A DNA stretch of 64,000 bases from Chrysopilus asiliformis (GCA_964034945.1 OZ035963.1:33759644-33823643); one strand, 5' to 3'; shown: positions 23,135-34,757, counted from the stretch's first letter. The notes: generated by a model from the letters alone, not told the origin. Program-made: numbers and translations.

Positions 23135-23625
23135 AATTCCATTTGTTTAGGAGAAGGGGAAAGGAGTGGTCCGACTGGATTTTGATGTATGGAACGGTTG
23201 TGTAAAATTATATTCTAAATAGGTTTTACCTTTATTTATTTTTTTCAATACGACTCACCGCTTTCGAGATAATTGCAAAAAACTATTTCGTTTATACGGG
23301 GAAGGGGGAAAGGAGTGGTCTAACTGGATTTCGATGTAAAGATAAATTATGTAAAATTATATTCTAAACACATTTCACCTCTATAAATTTTTCGATACGA
23401 AGCACAGCTTTCGAGAAAACAGGAAAAAAGTATTCCATTTGTATGGGAGAGAGGGAAGCAGTGGTCGGATTGGATTTTGATGTACGGATGAAGTATGTAA
23501 AATTCTATTCTAAACACATTTTACATTTAAAAATTTTCCAAGAGGATTCATCATTTTCGAGAAAATTGCAAAGAACTGTTTCGTTTGTATGGAGGAAGGG
23601 GGAAGGAATGGTCCAATTTTGAAAT
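23135..23625. repeat. ~145-bp tandem repeat, three to four units
   Basis: Units contain 'gtggtccgactggattttga', 'tgtaaaattatattctaaa' and 'cgactcaccgctttcgag'. Single diverged units occur at 39520-39660, 47800-47870, 48040-48160 and 52020-52110, next to DINE-like copies, so the array probably belongs to such an element. Confidence 0.8.
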
Positions 23626-23639
23626 ACGAGAAAAAAAAA

Positions 23640-24588
23640 ATGTAACCAAATTGAGAAAAAATAAATGTAACCAAATTCGAAGAAAATTAAAATTTCCCTA
23701 ATTTTTTCCTTTAGTGGTTTTTACGCTTCTTTAATGATTCTCGAGATTTTTGAAAAAATATATTGTTCTTTTTACATATTTCTCGGAAACTAATTGTAAA
23801 CATTGCAGATGAAACTTTTGTGTTGACACATTTTATGAAATTTTATCGCTTACTATTAATATATCAATGTAAGATATTTTTGTATTATTTATTTACATTT
23901 ATATGGGGCGATAACATCTTTCACTGTGATTTCAAGTCCACTCAACTTGCTTTACGAAATGAGTATTGATAGTTACCGCTTGGTGTCAACAACATCATCG
24001 GTCTAGATTGCTATCACGGCCTCTACTGTTGATGGGTTGCAATGTAAAAACTTTATAAATGTTATAATTCATCCATAGTTGGCAATCCATGTAAAACTGT
24101 AGGCGCGAAGCAGGGAAGAAATAAACCTCAATTGAGAAGGCCCAGACGCCCAGACTCTCCGAGAGCTGTAGCGCTGAGGATGATGATAATAGCATAGATT
24201 AGAGAGTTACTATAGATAAGAAGAAAACGCATTTTCCCATATACTTACGGTAGAGGAAATAGTTGCGCTAGTGGAATATTTTCTGATGAAATCGGTATTC
24301 GTTTTCACTCCTTCACGTTCAATTGGAATGCACAATAAGCAAAAAGACTTTTCGATTTGCCATTGTCACTGAGTACACTAAAAGTACAATTTTCACCAAA
24401 AAAATTGCAAAATCTCTAACACAATTTTCGCAGAATTTTTTTTTTTAATGAAAAATACCGTATTTCGTGAAAAAAAGCTTCAAATCAATAATAATTTATC
24501 AGAATTTTCACCAAATATTAAATTATCTCGTCTAATGAGGAAACACAAGACCAATTTCATCATTCACCCTGCACACTGAATTTCATCA
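23640..24588. other. Intergenic, no gene seen
   Basis: No supported frame or terminal repeat; 24180-24215 shares a short low-copy repeat with 26480-26515. Confidence 0.4.
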
Positions 24589-24749
24589 GGGGTGCGTTCC
24601 TTTATTCCCGAGTAAAGTAAAGGTTGGGTTTGTCAAAGTTAGAACAGCTGATTGCCAAAGTTGAAATTTTACCGACGTTAACTTTGATTAAAAGAACGCG
24701 ATTTGGTTAACTTTGACAGCAGTGATGTGCACAACAATACATTAAAAAT

Positions 24750-24872
24750 ATGTCGGACCAACAAATGATCAAAGCAATCTTTTTGGGAGCTGCGGAAGTG
24801 TTTGAAAACCAACAGAAGCTTTATATTGAAAACAATGAAAAAAAACTCATTCGAAACTACGAGACGAATTGA
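24750..24872 (+). pseudogene. Short unidentified frame inside the TIR element
   Basis: A 40-residue frame begins MSDQQMIKAIFLGAAEVFEN and ends at a TGA. It is mixed hydrophobic/charged, helix-like, and has no domain I recognise. Its position near the left end of the element suggests the start of a former transposon gene cut off by deletion. Confidence 0.4.
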
Positions 24873-24980
24873 CAGTTGATTGACAGTTGTAATCGTCTCG
24901 GTTAACTTTATCGCGTTCTTTAATTACAATCAAAGTTAACTTTCTCCAACTCAGATCTCGAGCAGAGTTGAGAAAAGTAA

Positions 24981-25468
24981 TGCCCTAAACACATGTGCAG
25001 ATTTTCTGCATGCAGAGCTGCATGCATATCTGCAGCTAAGACACATGAGCAGATTTTTTTGACATTTAATCGCATCGGCTGCTATCAACAATGGAAGAAG
25101 AATTGGCCAATTTTTATATTGGAAATGGATGGATCACCTTTGGAAATGGATGGATCACCTCATGTTCCTGAAAGACGTAGATAACGTCAATACAAAGTAT
25201 TGAATATTTTCTACTGGACTTTCCTTTTCCTTTTCTTTCCTTTTCCACTGTGTACGAATTTAGTCCATAGTCTCTTTGCTAACCGTCGATTTTGCCAAAC
25301 ACCAAAAAAGAATGCTCGGTTGGCATCACTAATTCTGCGCAGAGAAAGTTGAATTTGAGATACCATGCAGCTCTGCGCTGCATGCAGAATTTACATGTGT
25401 TCCACTTCGTATAAACGTGTGTATTTAAATTCCGCTGCATGCAGAATTCTGCACATGTGTTTAGGGCA
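24981..25468. mobile_element. PIF/Harbinger-like MITE nested in 24589-25604
   Basis: Inverted termini TGCCCTAAACACATGTGCAG match over at least 20 bp and are flanked by TAA (24978-24980 and 25469-25471). Subterminal CTGCATGCAG palindromes occur on both sides. 488 bp; the short frames inside have no domain. Confidence 0.9.
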
Positions 25469-25860
25469 TAACTCTGACAGCTTAACTTTGGCATTTAGGA
25501 ACGGCAGTAAAGTTTACTGAGCGTTAACCGTAGGCATTTAAGAACGCATTTCTTTTTACCGCGGTTAACCATGGTTAACCACGGTTAATAAAGGAACGCA
25601 CCCCAGATAACTCATACGACACAAACACAAACATATCCGGGGCCAGCGCGATTCGTATGAACACACGTTTTCCATTTTACTTTCATTTGTATACCACGCA
25701 AAATGTGTTGCCCGACTCACAAATTGCAGTTTCAAGGCGCGAAAATTTGCAATATATTTTGAATTCATGAAAAGATTATGCTCTATTTACTTAATTACTT
25801 AACGTAATTGTATTACCGTATGTTTTTTTTCTATTTCTAATTATGCAATTTCTAATTTCT

Positions 25861-25864
<4 letters not shown>

Positions 25865-25947
<83 letters not shown>
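25865..25947. repeat. (AT)n microsatellite
   Basis: About 83 bp of uninterrupted AT dinucleotides. Confidence 0.98.
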
Positions 25948-25948
<1 letters not shown>

Positions 25949-26583
25949 GTTCAATTGTTTGACAAAATTAAACAATTTATATCAGAAAACAGATTTGGCT
26001 GAGTTCAATCAATCGACAAGATTTCCTACAACAACAAAACCTGGGAAATTATCGTGTTTGCGAAACTACGAAAAAAAAATAGTTGAGCTTAAAATAATTT
26101 TCCCGATTTAATTTCAAGGTATAAATTACGCGTAAAGCGATCTGTTTAAAATAATTTTTTAAGAAAAATTTAAGTACAGAAATCTCAATACCATGTCAGT
26201 AATCTTACTGAGGGTGGTGTGGAAAGTCACTTTTAAATATATCTTCCGAGCAAAAATTAATATAACTTAAAAATTAATAATGTAATGATATTTTTACAAA
26301 TGCTCTCAAATTGAAATTTTAACTGTCTAGATAAATTTTTCAACAAAAAAATTATTTTCATACACGACAAAAGTAGTATGTGGCAACACAATTTCTCACA
26401 CAAAAGCAATTCATGTCTTACGAAGCAAATGAAACAGACGATAATGTACTCTTCTTCAGGAAAAAATTTCTTTGTCGTTTTTCATCTATAGTAACTCTCT
26501 AATCTATGATAATAGCTTTCAAATGCATAAAAATCTATGAATTTTCCTTACACAAGTGCGGGGCTCCGCTATGATTTCGATTT

Positions 26584-26715
26584 TCAAGTGATTTTTTTGG
26601 AATTCGAAATCCACTTACCGTTTACCCCCTTAAGAGTGGAATTTTGCAAAACTCCACTTCTAAAAGGGTAAATGGCGAATGGATAATGGATTTCGAATTC
26701 CAAAAAATCACTTGA
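26584..26715. mobile_element. 132-bp palindromic MITE
   Basis: Arms starting TCAAGTGATTTTTT and containing GGAATTCGAAATCCA are inverted on the other side (..TGGATTTCGAATTCC..). No duplication is visible. No coding potential. Confidence 0.82.
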
Positions 26716-27611
26716 TGAGCCAGTCAGTCAAGTCAACCACTTTTTTATAATAAATTTGATATTTACTTATAAATGCTCTTTTTTGTTAGTCCAAATTAAA
26801 GATTATAATATTACTTTTGTAGATAGTAATTTAAACGTTGATGTCCTTTAAGTAGGGTACGATTCAACATCATTCACGCCGTGTGATCAACAAATCTTTA
26901 CTTACTGGGATATGGCTCTCCATAGATTAATTCAATTACCGATAATGAATTGTTCTAGCACTTACTTGTAAGCCGTCCCTTGAGGCGGACATTCTAGAAG
27001 AACACAAATTTAATAAAACTTAAGTGGACATCTTTGACAATTAACACCCCATTGTTTGTGCAATCCATTTAAGAATCAAAGTGTGGGTGGATATATGAAC
27101 ACAAATCTTCTTGGGAAAATTAATTAAAGCCAATATTGTAACATATTACCGTATTTGCGAAATTTGGTAGTAGTGGTGTGAATTTTGAAAACATATAATG
27201 TCGAATAAATACCATTGGATAGAAATAAATATTTCATTCCATTCAGTCTGCAAATGAATTTAATGGAGTCCAAATTGATTTATGATGATATAGACATGTT
27301 GTTAATGGCGCTTATGATTATTATTCAAGATATGATATGAATATTATTTAGCATCACATATTAAATTTTCCGCATATGTAATGCTCTTGCTGCAATATCA
27401 CTGTTAGCCGTTAATAAGTATAATACTCTAAAATTCTACCGCTAGATGTTATGTTTGAAATGGAAACACAACAGAAATAAAACTTGTAGCCATTTTAAAT
27501 GGAGAAAACATGTTATTTACAAAGATTTTATGAAATTAGATTACCTGGAGACCAATATAATAGTATGAGAAGAAAAATTCCGAAAGTAAAATTAAACAAT
27601 ATAAACATTGT
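26716..27611. other. Intergenic, no gene seen
   Basis: No supported frame, repeat or RNA gene. Confidence 0.5.
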
Positions 27612-27870
27612 GGGCCTTACCAATGAACATTTATAAAGTCGAGTTTAGTTAGTTTTGAAACTAGCGAATTTTAGTAGTTAACTTTTATATTATTACCAAT
27701 GGCAAATTTAGTTTCGACTCTAACAAAAAAAAAGTATTTTAGTCTATGATTAAGTTGTTACTAATAAGTTAGCGACAACTCGTTGTTAAGAGCCATTAAA
27801 GTCTAGTACTAAAATTCACTAGTTTTAAGACTAAGTAAACTAAACTTTATAAATGTTCATTGGTAAGGCC
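27612..27870. mobile_element. MITE with GGCCTTACCAATGAACATTT termini
   Basis: The first ~27 bp (GGCCTTACCAATGAACATTT..) are repeated in inverse at the right end, with weaker inverted similarity for a further 40 bp (TTTAGT..ACTAAA). It abuts another TIR element whose own end also contains GGGCCTTACC, so the exact border between the two is ambiguous. Confidence 0.8.
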
Positions 27871-28469
27871 ATTGCCTCCTATAAACACAAGGCCTCAATA
27901 TCTCAAAGAGCTTTATCATGACGTCACATCAGTGGTAAAGCTCTTTTCGATGTTGCTATGCAATTCAAATGGAGACAAACGAAAATTCGACTTTATCGGC
28001 TTATATCTCGGAAACTGTTCCTTTGCCGGAAAAACTGTTTTCACTTTCCTATAGAATATTCGATATTCTTGCTTTCAGTCATATGCCTTAGTTACCAAAG
28101 GCGAACAGAAAAAAAGTTATCGAACAAAATCTTAACAAAAGTGTGATTTTTCGTTTTCTCTTCACGTCGCTCTCCACTCCTACACCCCATCTAAAATCAT
28201 ATCGATTTGGGTTTTCGCAAATAATTTAATTGATACATATTCGACATGGTTGGGACATGAACCAAACGACAGATAATTACATTGAGTATAATAGTGCGTA
28301 AGTCAATTTGTTGTCGCATTGATAGTTTCCGAGATATGAGCCAATAAAATCGAATTTTCGTTTGTCCCCATTTGAATTGCATAGGAACATCCAAAAAAGC
28401 TTTACCGCTGATGTGACGTCATTTTTAGATATCGAGGCCTTGTGTTTATAGGAGGCAACGGTAAGGCCC
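27871..28469. mobile_element. MITE with ~170-bp inverted termini
   Basis: Long inverted arms contain TTGCCTCCTATAAACACAAG, 'gacgtcacatcag' and 'tgcaattcaaatgg'. The right end GGTAAGGCCC mirrors the GGGCCTTACC at 27612, consistent with the 27612-27870 MITE having inserted at or near the left tip. Confidence 0.8.
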
Positions 28470-28582
28470 TGTACAAATAACGTTCCTTTACCACGATCTC
28501 CTCAATACGGTTTCGCTATAACATGATCACAAGATGATCTTATGAAAGAATTATCAAGTGCGAGAGAACCACCATAAACTAA

Positions 28583-28783
28583 AGCATGCTACAGACAGAG
28601 CTACATGTCCGTAGACATGTCCGTGAAAACTGAATTTTAAGCGTCTGTAGGCTGGTAGACAGACGGTTGAGCTAGCTCGGTTGAGCTGAGCTAGCTCAAC
28701 CGTCTGTCTACCAGCCTACAGACGCTTAAAATTCAGTTTTCACGGACATGTCTACGGACATGTAGCTCTGTCTGTAGCATGCT
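28583..28783. mobile_element. Perfect palindromic PIF/Harbinger-like MITE
   Basis: A 97-bp arm (28582-28678) and its exact inverse (28688-28784) are separated by a 9-base loop GGTTGAGCT. The pair is flanked by TAA duplications (TAA|AGCATGCT and AGCATGCT|TAA), as in PIF/Harbinger elements. I find no mismatch between the arms. Confidence 0.93.
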
Positions 28784-28946
28784 TAAAGCAAAAATTTACT
28801 GGAGATCTTGCGAGTGCCTTTTGCCTGGTATTGCAATAATTTTACGATTCGACGAAGTTCGTTTTTATGTGTTAAGCGCGGTTTACACGAAGAGAGTTAC
28901 TGGAATCGAGTAGTGTGAATGTACACACACTAGTGTGAATGTAGCT

Positions 28947-29440
28947 GATCACGAATCCGGTATTAGATTTTCAAAATTCGAAACGGAAGGTCCTGTAAGG
29001 ATAATGAAAATATCCTTTTTCCCGTTTTTCCCCGGGAAAATTTGCGTTATAGGGTTTTTGGGGTCGCTGATCACGAATCCGGTATTATATTTTCAAAATT
29101 CGAAACGGAAGGTCCTGTAAGGATAACGTAAATGTCCTTTTTCCAATTTTTCTTGAAACAATTGACACTAAGGGGTTTTCGAGGTCGCTGATCGCGAATC
29201 CGGTGTTCGATTTTTCAAATGCTAAACGGGAGGTCCTGTAATGATAACGAAAATGTCCTTTTCAAATTTTTCTCGCAAAAAAAAAACAGGCTTTGGGAGG
29301 TTTTCAGGGTTGCTTATCACGAATCTTGAGTTGGAATTTCAAAATTCGAAACGAAAGTTATTTATAGTTTTTTGGCATTCTAAAATTTACGCAAAAAAAC
29401 TTTTAGCTGCCAACGAAGGGTCTGCTAATATATATAAATT
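28947..29440 (+). repeat. 120-bp tandem repeat family, four-unit copy
   Basis: Four units, each about 118-120 bp, with 'gctgatcacgaatccggt', 'ttcgaaacggaaggtcctg', 'taaggataacg' and 'ccccgggaaaa'; the last ends in 'cttttagctgccaacgaagg'. The same family lies inverted at 52320-52790. Confidence 0.9.
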
Positions 29441-29616
29441 GTTTTACGATAAATTGTTCACGATAAAATTGTTCACGATAAATTGTTTACTATAAATTGA
29501 CCGGCACCCGATTGGACCATAATAAATCAGTTATAGCTGTGGCAATTTACATTTCTCCCAACCAATCAATAAATACAATTATTGAATTTATCCACGATAA
29601 TTTGCTAAAGTACAAA

Positions 29617-29790
29617 ATAAATATCAGTTCTAATGAGAGATAAATATTTCTTGTAAATAAATATCAGTTCCAATGAGTTTTATTTCGCTGAGCTGACGAA
29701 AAACTCATTTGGTCGATTTTGTATGGTGTGGCTAGTGTACGATTTCAAATAATTTTCAATGCATGATAAGAAATTATTATTTATTGTAAA
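29617..29790 (+). repeat. Paralogue of 20.2-20.4 kb, empty for the hAT element
   Basis: Shares the tandem unit, the 'gttttatttcgctgagctg' flank and 'aagaaattattatttattg' with 20196-20397/21167-, but without the 769-bp hAT insertion. Confidence 0.9.
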
Positions 29791-29794
29791 GGGT

Positions 29795-30145
29795 GGATGA
29801 TGGGTGGGTGATGGGTGGGTTTAGGGGGTGGGGTGAGGGAGGAAGGGGGAAGGGGAAGGGGAGGAATTTTTTTTCCAAATTTTTTTTTTTTTGGAAAATA
29901 GTACGGAGCAAAATAAAATTAGGGAGGAAATTTCTGAACAGCACATGACTTTCTTATCCAAAAAAAAAATTTTTTTTGTATAAGAAAGTCGTGTGCTGTT
30001 CAGACATTTCCTCGCTAATTTTATTTTGCTCTAGGGTATTTTCCTGAAAAAAAAATTTTTTTGTATAAGAAAGTCATGTGCTGTTCAGAAATTTCTTCCC
30101 TAATTTTATTTTGCTCCGTACTATTCCCCAAAAAAAAAATTTTGA
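29795..30145. repeat. G-rich block and inverted 80-95-bp units
   Basis: The G-rich block 'gggtggatgatgggtggg' and units with 'gaggaaatttctgaacagca' appear here in head-to-head arrangement (one forward at 29905-29960, two inverted at 29980-30120). Confidence 0.8.
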
Positions 30146-30613
30146 AATATTTTCATCTCTGTTTTATTCTCGTTGAATTCTTATGCAAGCGACACGAAGC
30201 GGGGGCAAGTGTGTTTGGTGTTTTTTTTTGTGTGTTTGTATTGTGTGTGCGTGTTTTTTGTTTGTGCGTATTTTTTCCTTCCGCAGGTTTTCGATTTGAA
30301 TATTTTGATTGCTAACAATAAATATGTGACATGACAAAATTTTTAGTTTGTTCGTTAATTCAAAATTTATTTTGAACTTTAAACGTTAAAAAAAAACAGC
30401 AAACTAAAAATTTTATCTTGTTATTCCAGACGGAAACTTTCTCAAAGAAAAAAAAAAAACTTTTTCTTTTAAATGAATTTCTAATTAATTTTAAACTCCT
30501 AAATCTTTTGAGTTAATATTATGTACAGAAAACATAAAAACCAATCTAAAATCAGTAAAATATATACAATTTTCTTGTATTCGATTTTTTTTTTGATTTT
30601 TTTTTTAAATAAC

Positions 30614-31760
30614 GCATTTTTTACTTTCTTCTACGGAGTATAATAAAGTATTGTATTCATGAAAAATTTCGACCTCTTAATTTTGCCTAAAAAACATTTC
30701 CCGATCACTCCTGAGTCGATTAGAGTCATATTTAAAAAATGTCTTTCTGTCTGTCAGTCTGTCTGTCAGTCTGTCAGTCTGTCAGTCTGTCAGTCTGTCA
30801 GTCTGTCAGTCTGTCAGTCTGTCAGTCTGTCAGTCTGTCAGTCTGTCAGTCTGTCAGTCTGTCAGTCTGTCAGTCTGTCAGTCTGTCAGTCTGTCAGTCT
30901 GTCAGTCTGTCAGTCTGTCAGTCTGTCAGTCTGTCAGTCTGTCAGTCTGTCAGTCTGTCAGTCTGTCAGTCTGTCAGTCTGTCAGTCTGTCAGTCTGTCA
31001 GTCTGTCAGTCTGTCAGTCTGTCAGTCTGTGTACAAGATTTCTCAAAAACTAATAGAGCTAGCGCCATGAAATTTTATAGGCATGTTGGGTCCTGAAATG
31101 GGACGATCCTATCAACTTTTGGTGGAAATCCGTTAACCGGAAGTATCCAAAATGGCGGTTTTTCAAAAATCGCAATTTCGTTTTTCTCGATTTACTCCCA
31201 AACTACGCGTTTTTTAGTGGCCTTAAGTATGACAAAACTTGGAGAAAATAAAATTTCCCACACTTTTGTCTTTAACTATAACTCGATATCTCCACCTGTT
31301 ATCGAGATAAACCGTTATTTCCAAAAAAACAGTTTTTTGCGATTATCTCGAAAACTAACGGGTTTTTTCTGACTGAATGTATGAAGTGAATTAATGGGAA
31401 CGGCATTCTGCACAATTTTGTTTCTTACAGTTATCCGTTATCTTTTACCGTTATTGAGATATTTTCATTAATATGTAAAAAATCATATTTTTGCGAATAA
31501 TTTGCAAACTAACGGTTTGTCGACAAATCAGTTAAAAGAATAATTAAAGATGTTCACATTTTCTACATTTTTGCCATTTACCGTAAATTGATATCTTTTA
31601 CAGTTCTCAAGTTATCTCAATTTTTGTACGTTTTTGATATTTTTGAATAAACCAAGAATTTATTGGGAGGTCGTCTTAGGTTGACAACGCGATAGGGCTC
31701 TAGCGTAAATTGCGCAGGGTCGTAGATTTTGTAGAAGAAAGTTTTGTGTTGACCACAACT
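30614..31760 (+). repeat. Dispersed repeat with (CTGTCAGT)n core, copy 1
   Basis: Starts 'ttttactttcttctacggag', carries the microsatellite, then about 730 bp of conserved AT-rich sequence ending 'gttgaccacaactg'. Copy 2 at 61373-62333 is nearly identical outside the microsatellite. The two 100-145-codon frames across it are microsatellite translations. Confidence 0.93.
30737..31030. repeat. (CTGTCAGT)n microsatellite, long allele
   Basis: About 290 bp of an almost perfect 8-bp unit; the homologous tract at 61498-61600 is only about 100 bp. Confidence 0.97.
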
Positions 31761-31802
31761 GATATTTTTTATTTATATTGTCACTAAATTGAATTTTACC
31801 AT

Positions 31803-32062
31803 ATCGCTACTCCGGAGGAAGACTGTCACAACTCAAAAATTGTAAATTTTGGGAAATGACGTTTTAAAGTTATTCTGATATTTTGTGTTAGTATTTTTGA
31901 TATTTAGAAAATATCTACAATAACAAGCTTTTGCTTAAGTTACAATTGTGACACTCTTCTACAACTTCTACAACAAAGTATACCATATTTACCACTCTTC
32001 CGCACCTTTAGTACAAATTCGACATTTTTTGAGTTGTGACAGTCTTCCTCCGGAGTAGCGAT
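31803..32062. mobile_element. 260-bp MITE
   Basis: Inverted termini ATCGCTACTCCGGAGGAAGA continue through GACTGTCACAACTC (about 36 bp). No certain duplication. No frame. Confidence 0.82.
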
Positions 32063-32824
32063 GTGACGGTGAGGGGGAGGGAGAGGAAGTAAAAAAATAT
32101 TTTTTTGTCACAAGGAATTACCTTTCGAAAATTTTCAATATCATTTCAATCGGTTAAGCCGTTACAAATTTTTAAAGTTTTTGTGATTTCGAGTTTTCGC
32201 CGACTTTGACCCCCTCCTCGCCGCCTACTGGAATTTATTCCCCGAAACAAAAAAATACGGGTATCTTTTTTTTTAGGTCCCTAACTACATCCAAATGAAA
32301 AAAGTTAAAAAAAAAAAACAAAGGTGACTTTCAAGCTCCATTCAAGTCGAGTATGAAGTTTTTACATATCTCTAACGGTTCATGAGATAATTTGAAAAAC
32401 ATTATTTTTCACATATTTTTTCGGAAACTTTAAATATTGCAGAAGAAAGTCATGTAATATTCACATCTTTTTTTTGAATTGTTTAAATCATACTTTAAAT
32501 TGTTTAAATAAAATGCATTTACTTGCTTTATTAAACTACAATTCTGTGGAAATTTGATAAAACTTGAAACTTACATTCTCAAAGCAATTTAAAAATATGA
32601 ACAAAATATAACAAGATAAAATTTTTAGTTTGCTGTTTTTTTTAACGTTTAAAGTTCAAAATAAATTTTGAATTAACGAACAAACTAAAAATTTTAGCAA
32701 TCAAAATATTCAAATCGAAAACTTACGGAAGGAAAAAATACGCACAAACAAAAAAAAAACACGCACACACAATACAAACGCACAAAAAAAACACTTGCAT
32801 CACGAAGTCTTGTGCTGTTGGCAG

Positions 32825-33177
32825 TAAAGCTCATGGGTGCTACGGCTGGAGTGGCTGCTTTGGGTATTTATTTTTTGGAAGTTGAAATTCAATTTTGTTC
32901 TAGAATGGATTGAATGAAATTGTTAGTCTGCTTATGATTAGTTTGTGGTTTAGTTTTGCTAAGGTTTCACTTCTACCGCGTGTGCACTGCACACACATGT
33001 TTTTTTTTATTATTGTTAAAAACAAAGAATAAAACCGACTTGAAAACAAGATATATGTTTAAATATGCATTAAAAAAAGTCTCAAAACTAGCGATTTTTG
33101 TCTTGAATTTCGGAGACTTTTGAGATTTTTTCTCCTCATTTCAGAGATTTTGGGCTTGAGGTCAGCGGCAACACTGG
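32825..33177. other. Intergenic, no gene seen
   Basis: No supported frame. Confidence 0.4.
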
Positions 33178-33446
33178 GCTAGCCTCCGATTCGTACAAAT
33201 ACTTTCATACAGCTTTTGCTAAGAACAAGCATAGCCACATATAGAATACGAACAATAATCTCTGTTTCACTTTTCCCCTCCAGAAGAATAGGTCTTCTTA
33301 CATAGTTCTCCAAAAAAGGTCTTTCTATATAATTCGGCGAAACATTTTATATATTAAGAAGAATAGGTCTTCCTACATAATTCCGTAATTTTTTGGCATA
33401 CTTTAACTTTGCCTCCTCATTTCAAATATACACGAGCCGCCACTGG
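33178..33446 (-). repeat. Dispersed repeat ending CCAGTGGCGGCTCGTG, copy 1
   Basis: Inverted relative to 38821-39060: both contain 'gcctccgattcgtacaaat' (here), 'cctccagaagaatagg' and 'agtggcggctcgtg' in the same order. A CAGTGGCG-type end is common in hAT elements, so a hAT relic is possible. Confidence 0.75.
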
Positions 33447-34608
33447 TTGAGGATCACTTATGTTTAAAGAAACTGTTCTAAAATAAAAGCTTGAGAAAGA
33501 GGGTTGAAGCTGAAATAGGGCAGGGATCAGAACTCGGCTAAATTGATCGGGTCAGTTGCGTGTAGTTGAGTGGCAAAATTTAGGTGAAAAAACGAAGCTA
33601 GACCTAAATTAGAAATTAAAAAGAAAAGTTCTGCTTGGAAATTTTGCAAACCGAATAGAGAACGGAAAATCATTTTTGTTCCCAATACTTCTTAATAAAT
33701 TCGAAGCTGTGGACAAAAATGTAAAAAAAAGGCACCTGAGTACAACAGGATATAAACACCTTGTTGGAAAAATGGGTTTTTCTTTTGTAAATTTAGTGGG
33801 TTGGAAAATCGAACCAGAAATTAAAAGTGCAAATTTTGGGGAAAATTTAAAGGCCCGAGTAAAAATTAAATCGATCGCGAGATCCTAAATGCGATTCGGT
33901 CCTGAATATTACGCTTTTCTAGTGGCCAGAGAAAAAATAGTGAAAACCCAAGATTTCCACCACACGTGTCGAGAAAATTCTCGAAAGATTCGAGTAACGG
34001 TTGACCGCTAAGAAGGTACCGTAAATTTCATAACGGACCTGATAATCTACGTCATTGTCGACCAGAAAGATCGTCTAGAAGAGAAGTTTCCGGTGAATTT
34101 TCTTGGGAAATCGTTTTGGTTAAAAGACCGTCGTAAAGCTGAAAGCATAAAAAAGGAAATTAGCAAGTGAATTGGCTGCAGTTCGAAGCAGATAGGCAAA
34201 GGGGGTCTCCACTTCGGGGCTCAACTTCCTCAGAAAAAAGGGGAGAAGAGGAGAAGGAACAACGATTTGTGCTAGCGCGTGGCGAATATTTTTTTTTCGG
34301 CAGCAACGCCAACGCTATCGTGTAAATCCGGCGGAGTGGGTCAGCGAGGGAGAAGACAAACCGCATCGATTCATCTTCAATCACCAAAGTAAAAAAGCAA
34401 GGTGTCTGTCTCGTAGAGACGGCCAGAAGACGTGGGTCCGCCTACAACGATCGCCAATAGATCTTTAAGTAAGAAATTTTAGTGAAAAGGAAACTAAAGA
34501 AACAATTTGATTGACCGTAATGTTACGGGATTTGACTTTCCGTTTGGTGAATTTTGGCATCTTGTACCTAAAAATTAAATTTCACTTGCAACACAACGAA
34601 CAATGTTT
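33447..34608. other. Intergenic, no gene seen
   Basis: Two short frames (33676 plus, 34387 minus) have no domain, splice or homology support from inspection. Confidence 0.4.
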
Positions 34609-34757
34609 AATAGGGCATTTTCATAAATGTACTCGGAACTTACGCAAATTGCACAAAACATTTTCTTCGTAAACTAAACGAATAACAAAAACTGGGTTAT
34701 TTATTAAGAAAAATCTTTTGTGTTATTTGCAGAACTTGAATTTATGAAAACGCCCAT
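34609..34757. mobile_element. ~149-bp MITE
   Basis: Imperfect inverted termini of the form TATGGGCGTTTTCATAAAT at both ends, followed by weaker inverted similarity. No clear duplication. Confidence 0.7.

Larger units (their letters stand above)
24589..25604. mobile_element. TIR element GGGGTGCGTTCCTTTATT
   Basis: The termini GGGGTGCGTTCCTTTATT and their exact inverse lie at 24589 and 25604. Motifs of the form GTTAACTTTG/GGTTAACC fill both subterminal regions. No clear target duplication is visible. A 40-codon frame lies at 24750-24872, and a separate PIF-like MITE (24981-25468) is nested inside. Probably a PIF/Harbinger relative, but this is inference. Confidence 0.82.
30185..32820. mobile_element. 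2.6-kb inverted-repeat unit
   Basis: The left arm (about 30200-30425) and the right arm (about 32605-32800) are inverted copies over ~200 bp, including 'gtgcgtattttttccttccg', 'cgatttgaatattttgattg' and 'aaaatttttagtttg'. Between them lie a copy of a dispersed repeat (30614-31760), a GTCA-type microsatellite and a small MITE (31803-32062). No transposase frame is visible, so a foldback-type or composite element is possible. Confidence 0.75.

Noticed and set aside
28560..28800. Pri-miRNA hairpin
   Set aside because: Arms of 97 bp with no mismatch and TAA duplications indicate a MITE; miRNA hairpins are shorter and imperfect.
30659..31096. 145- and 104-codon frames rich in Ser-Leu-Val-Cys-Gln
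   Set aside because: Pure translation of the CTGTCAGT microsatellite; the homologous locus at 61.4 kb has a different length.
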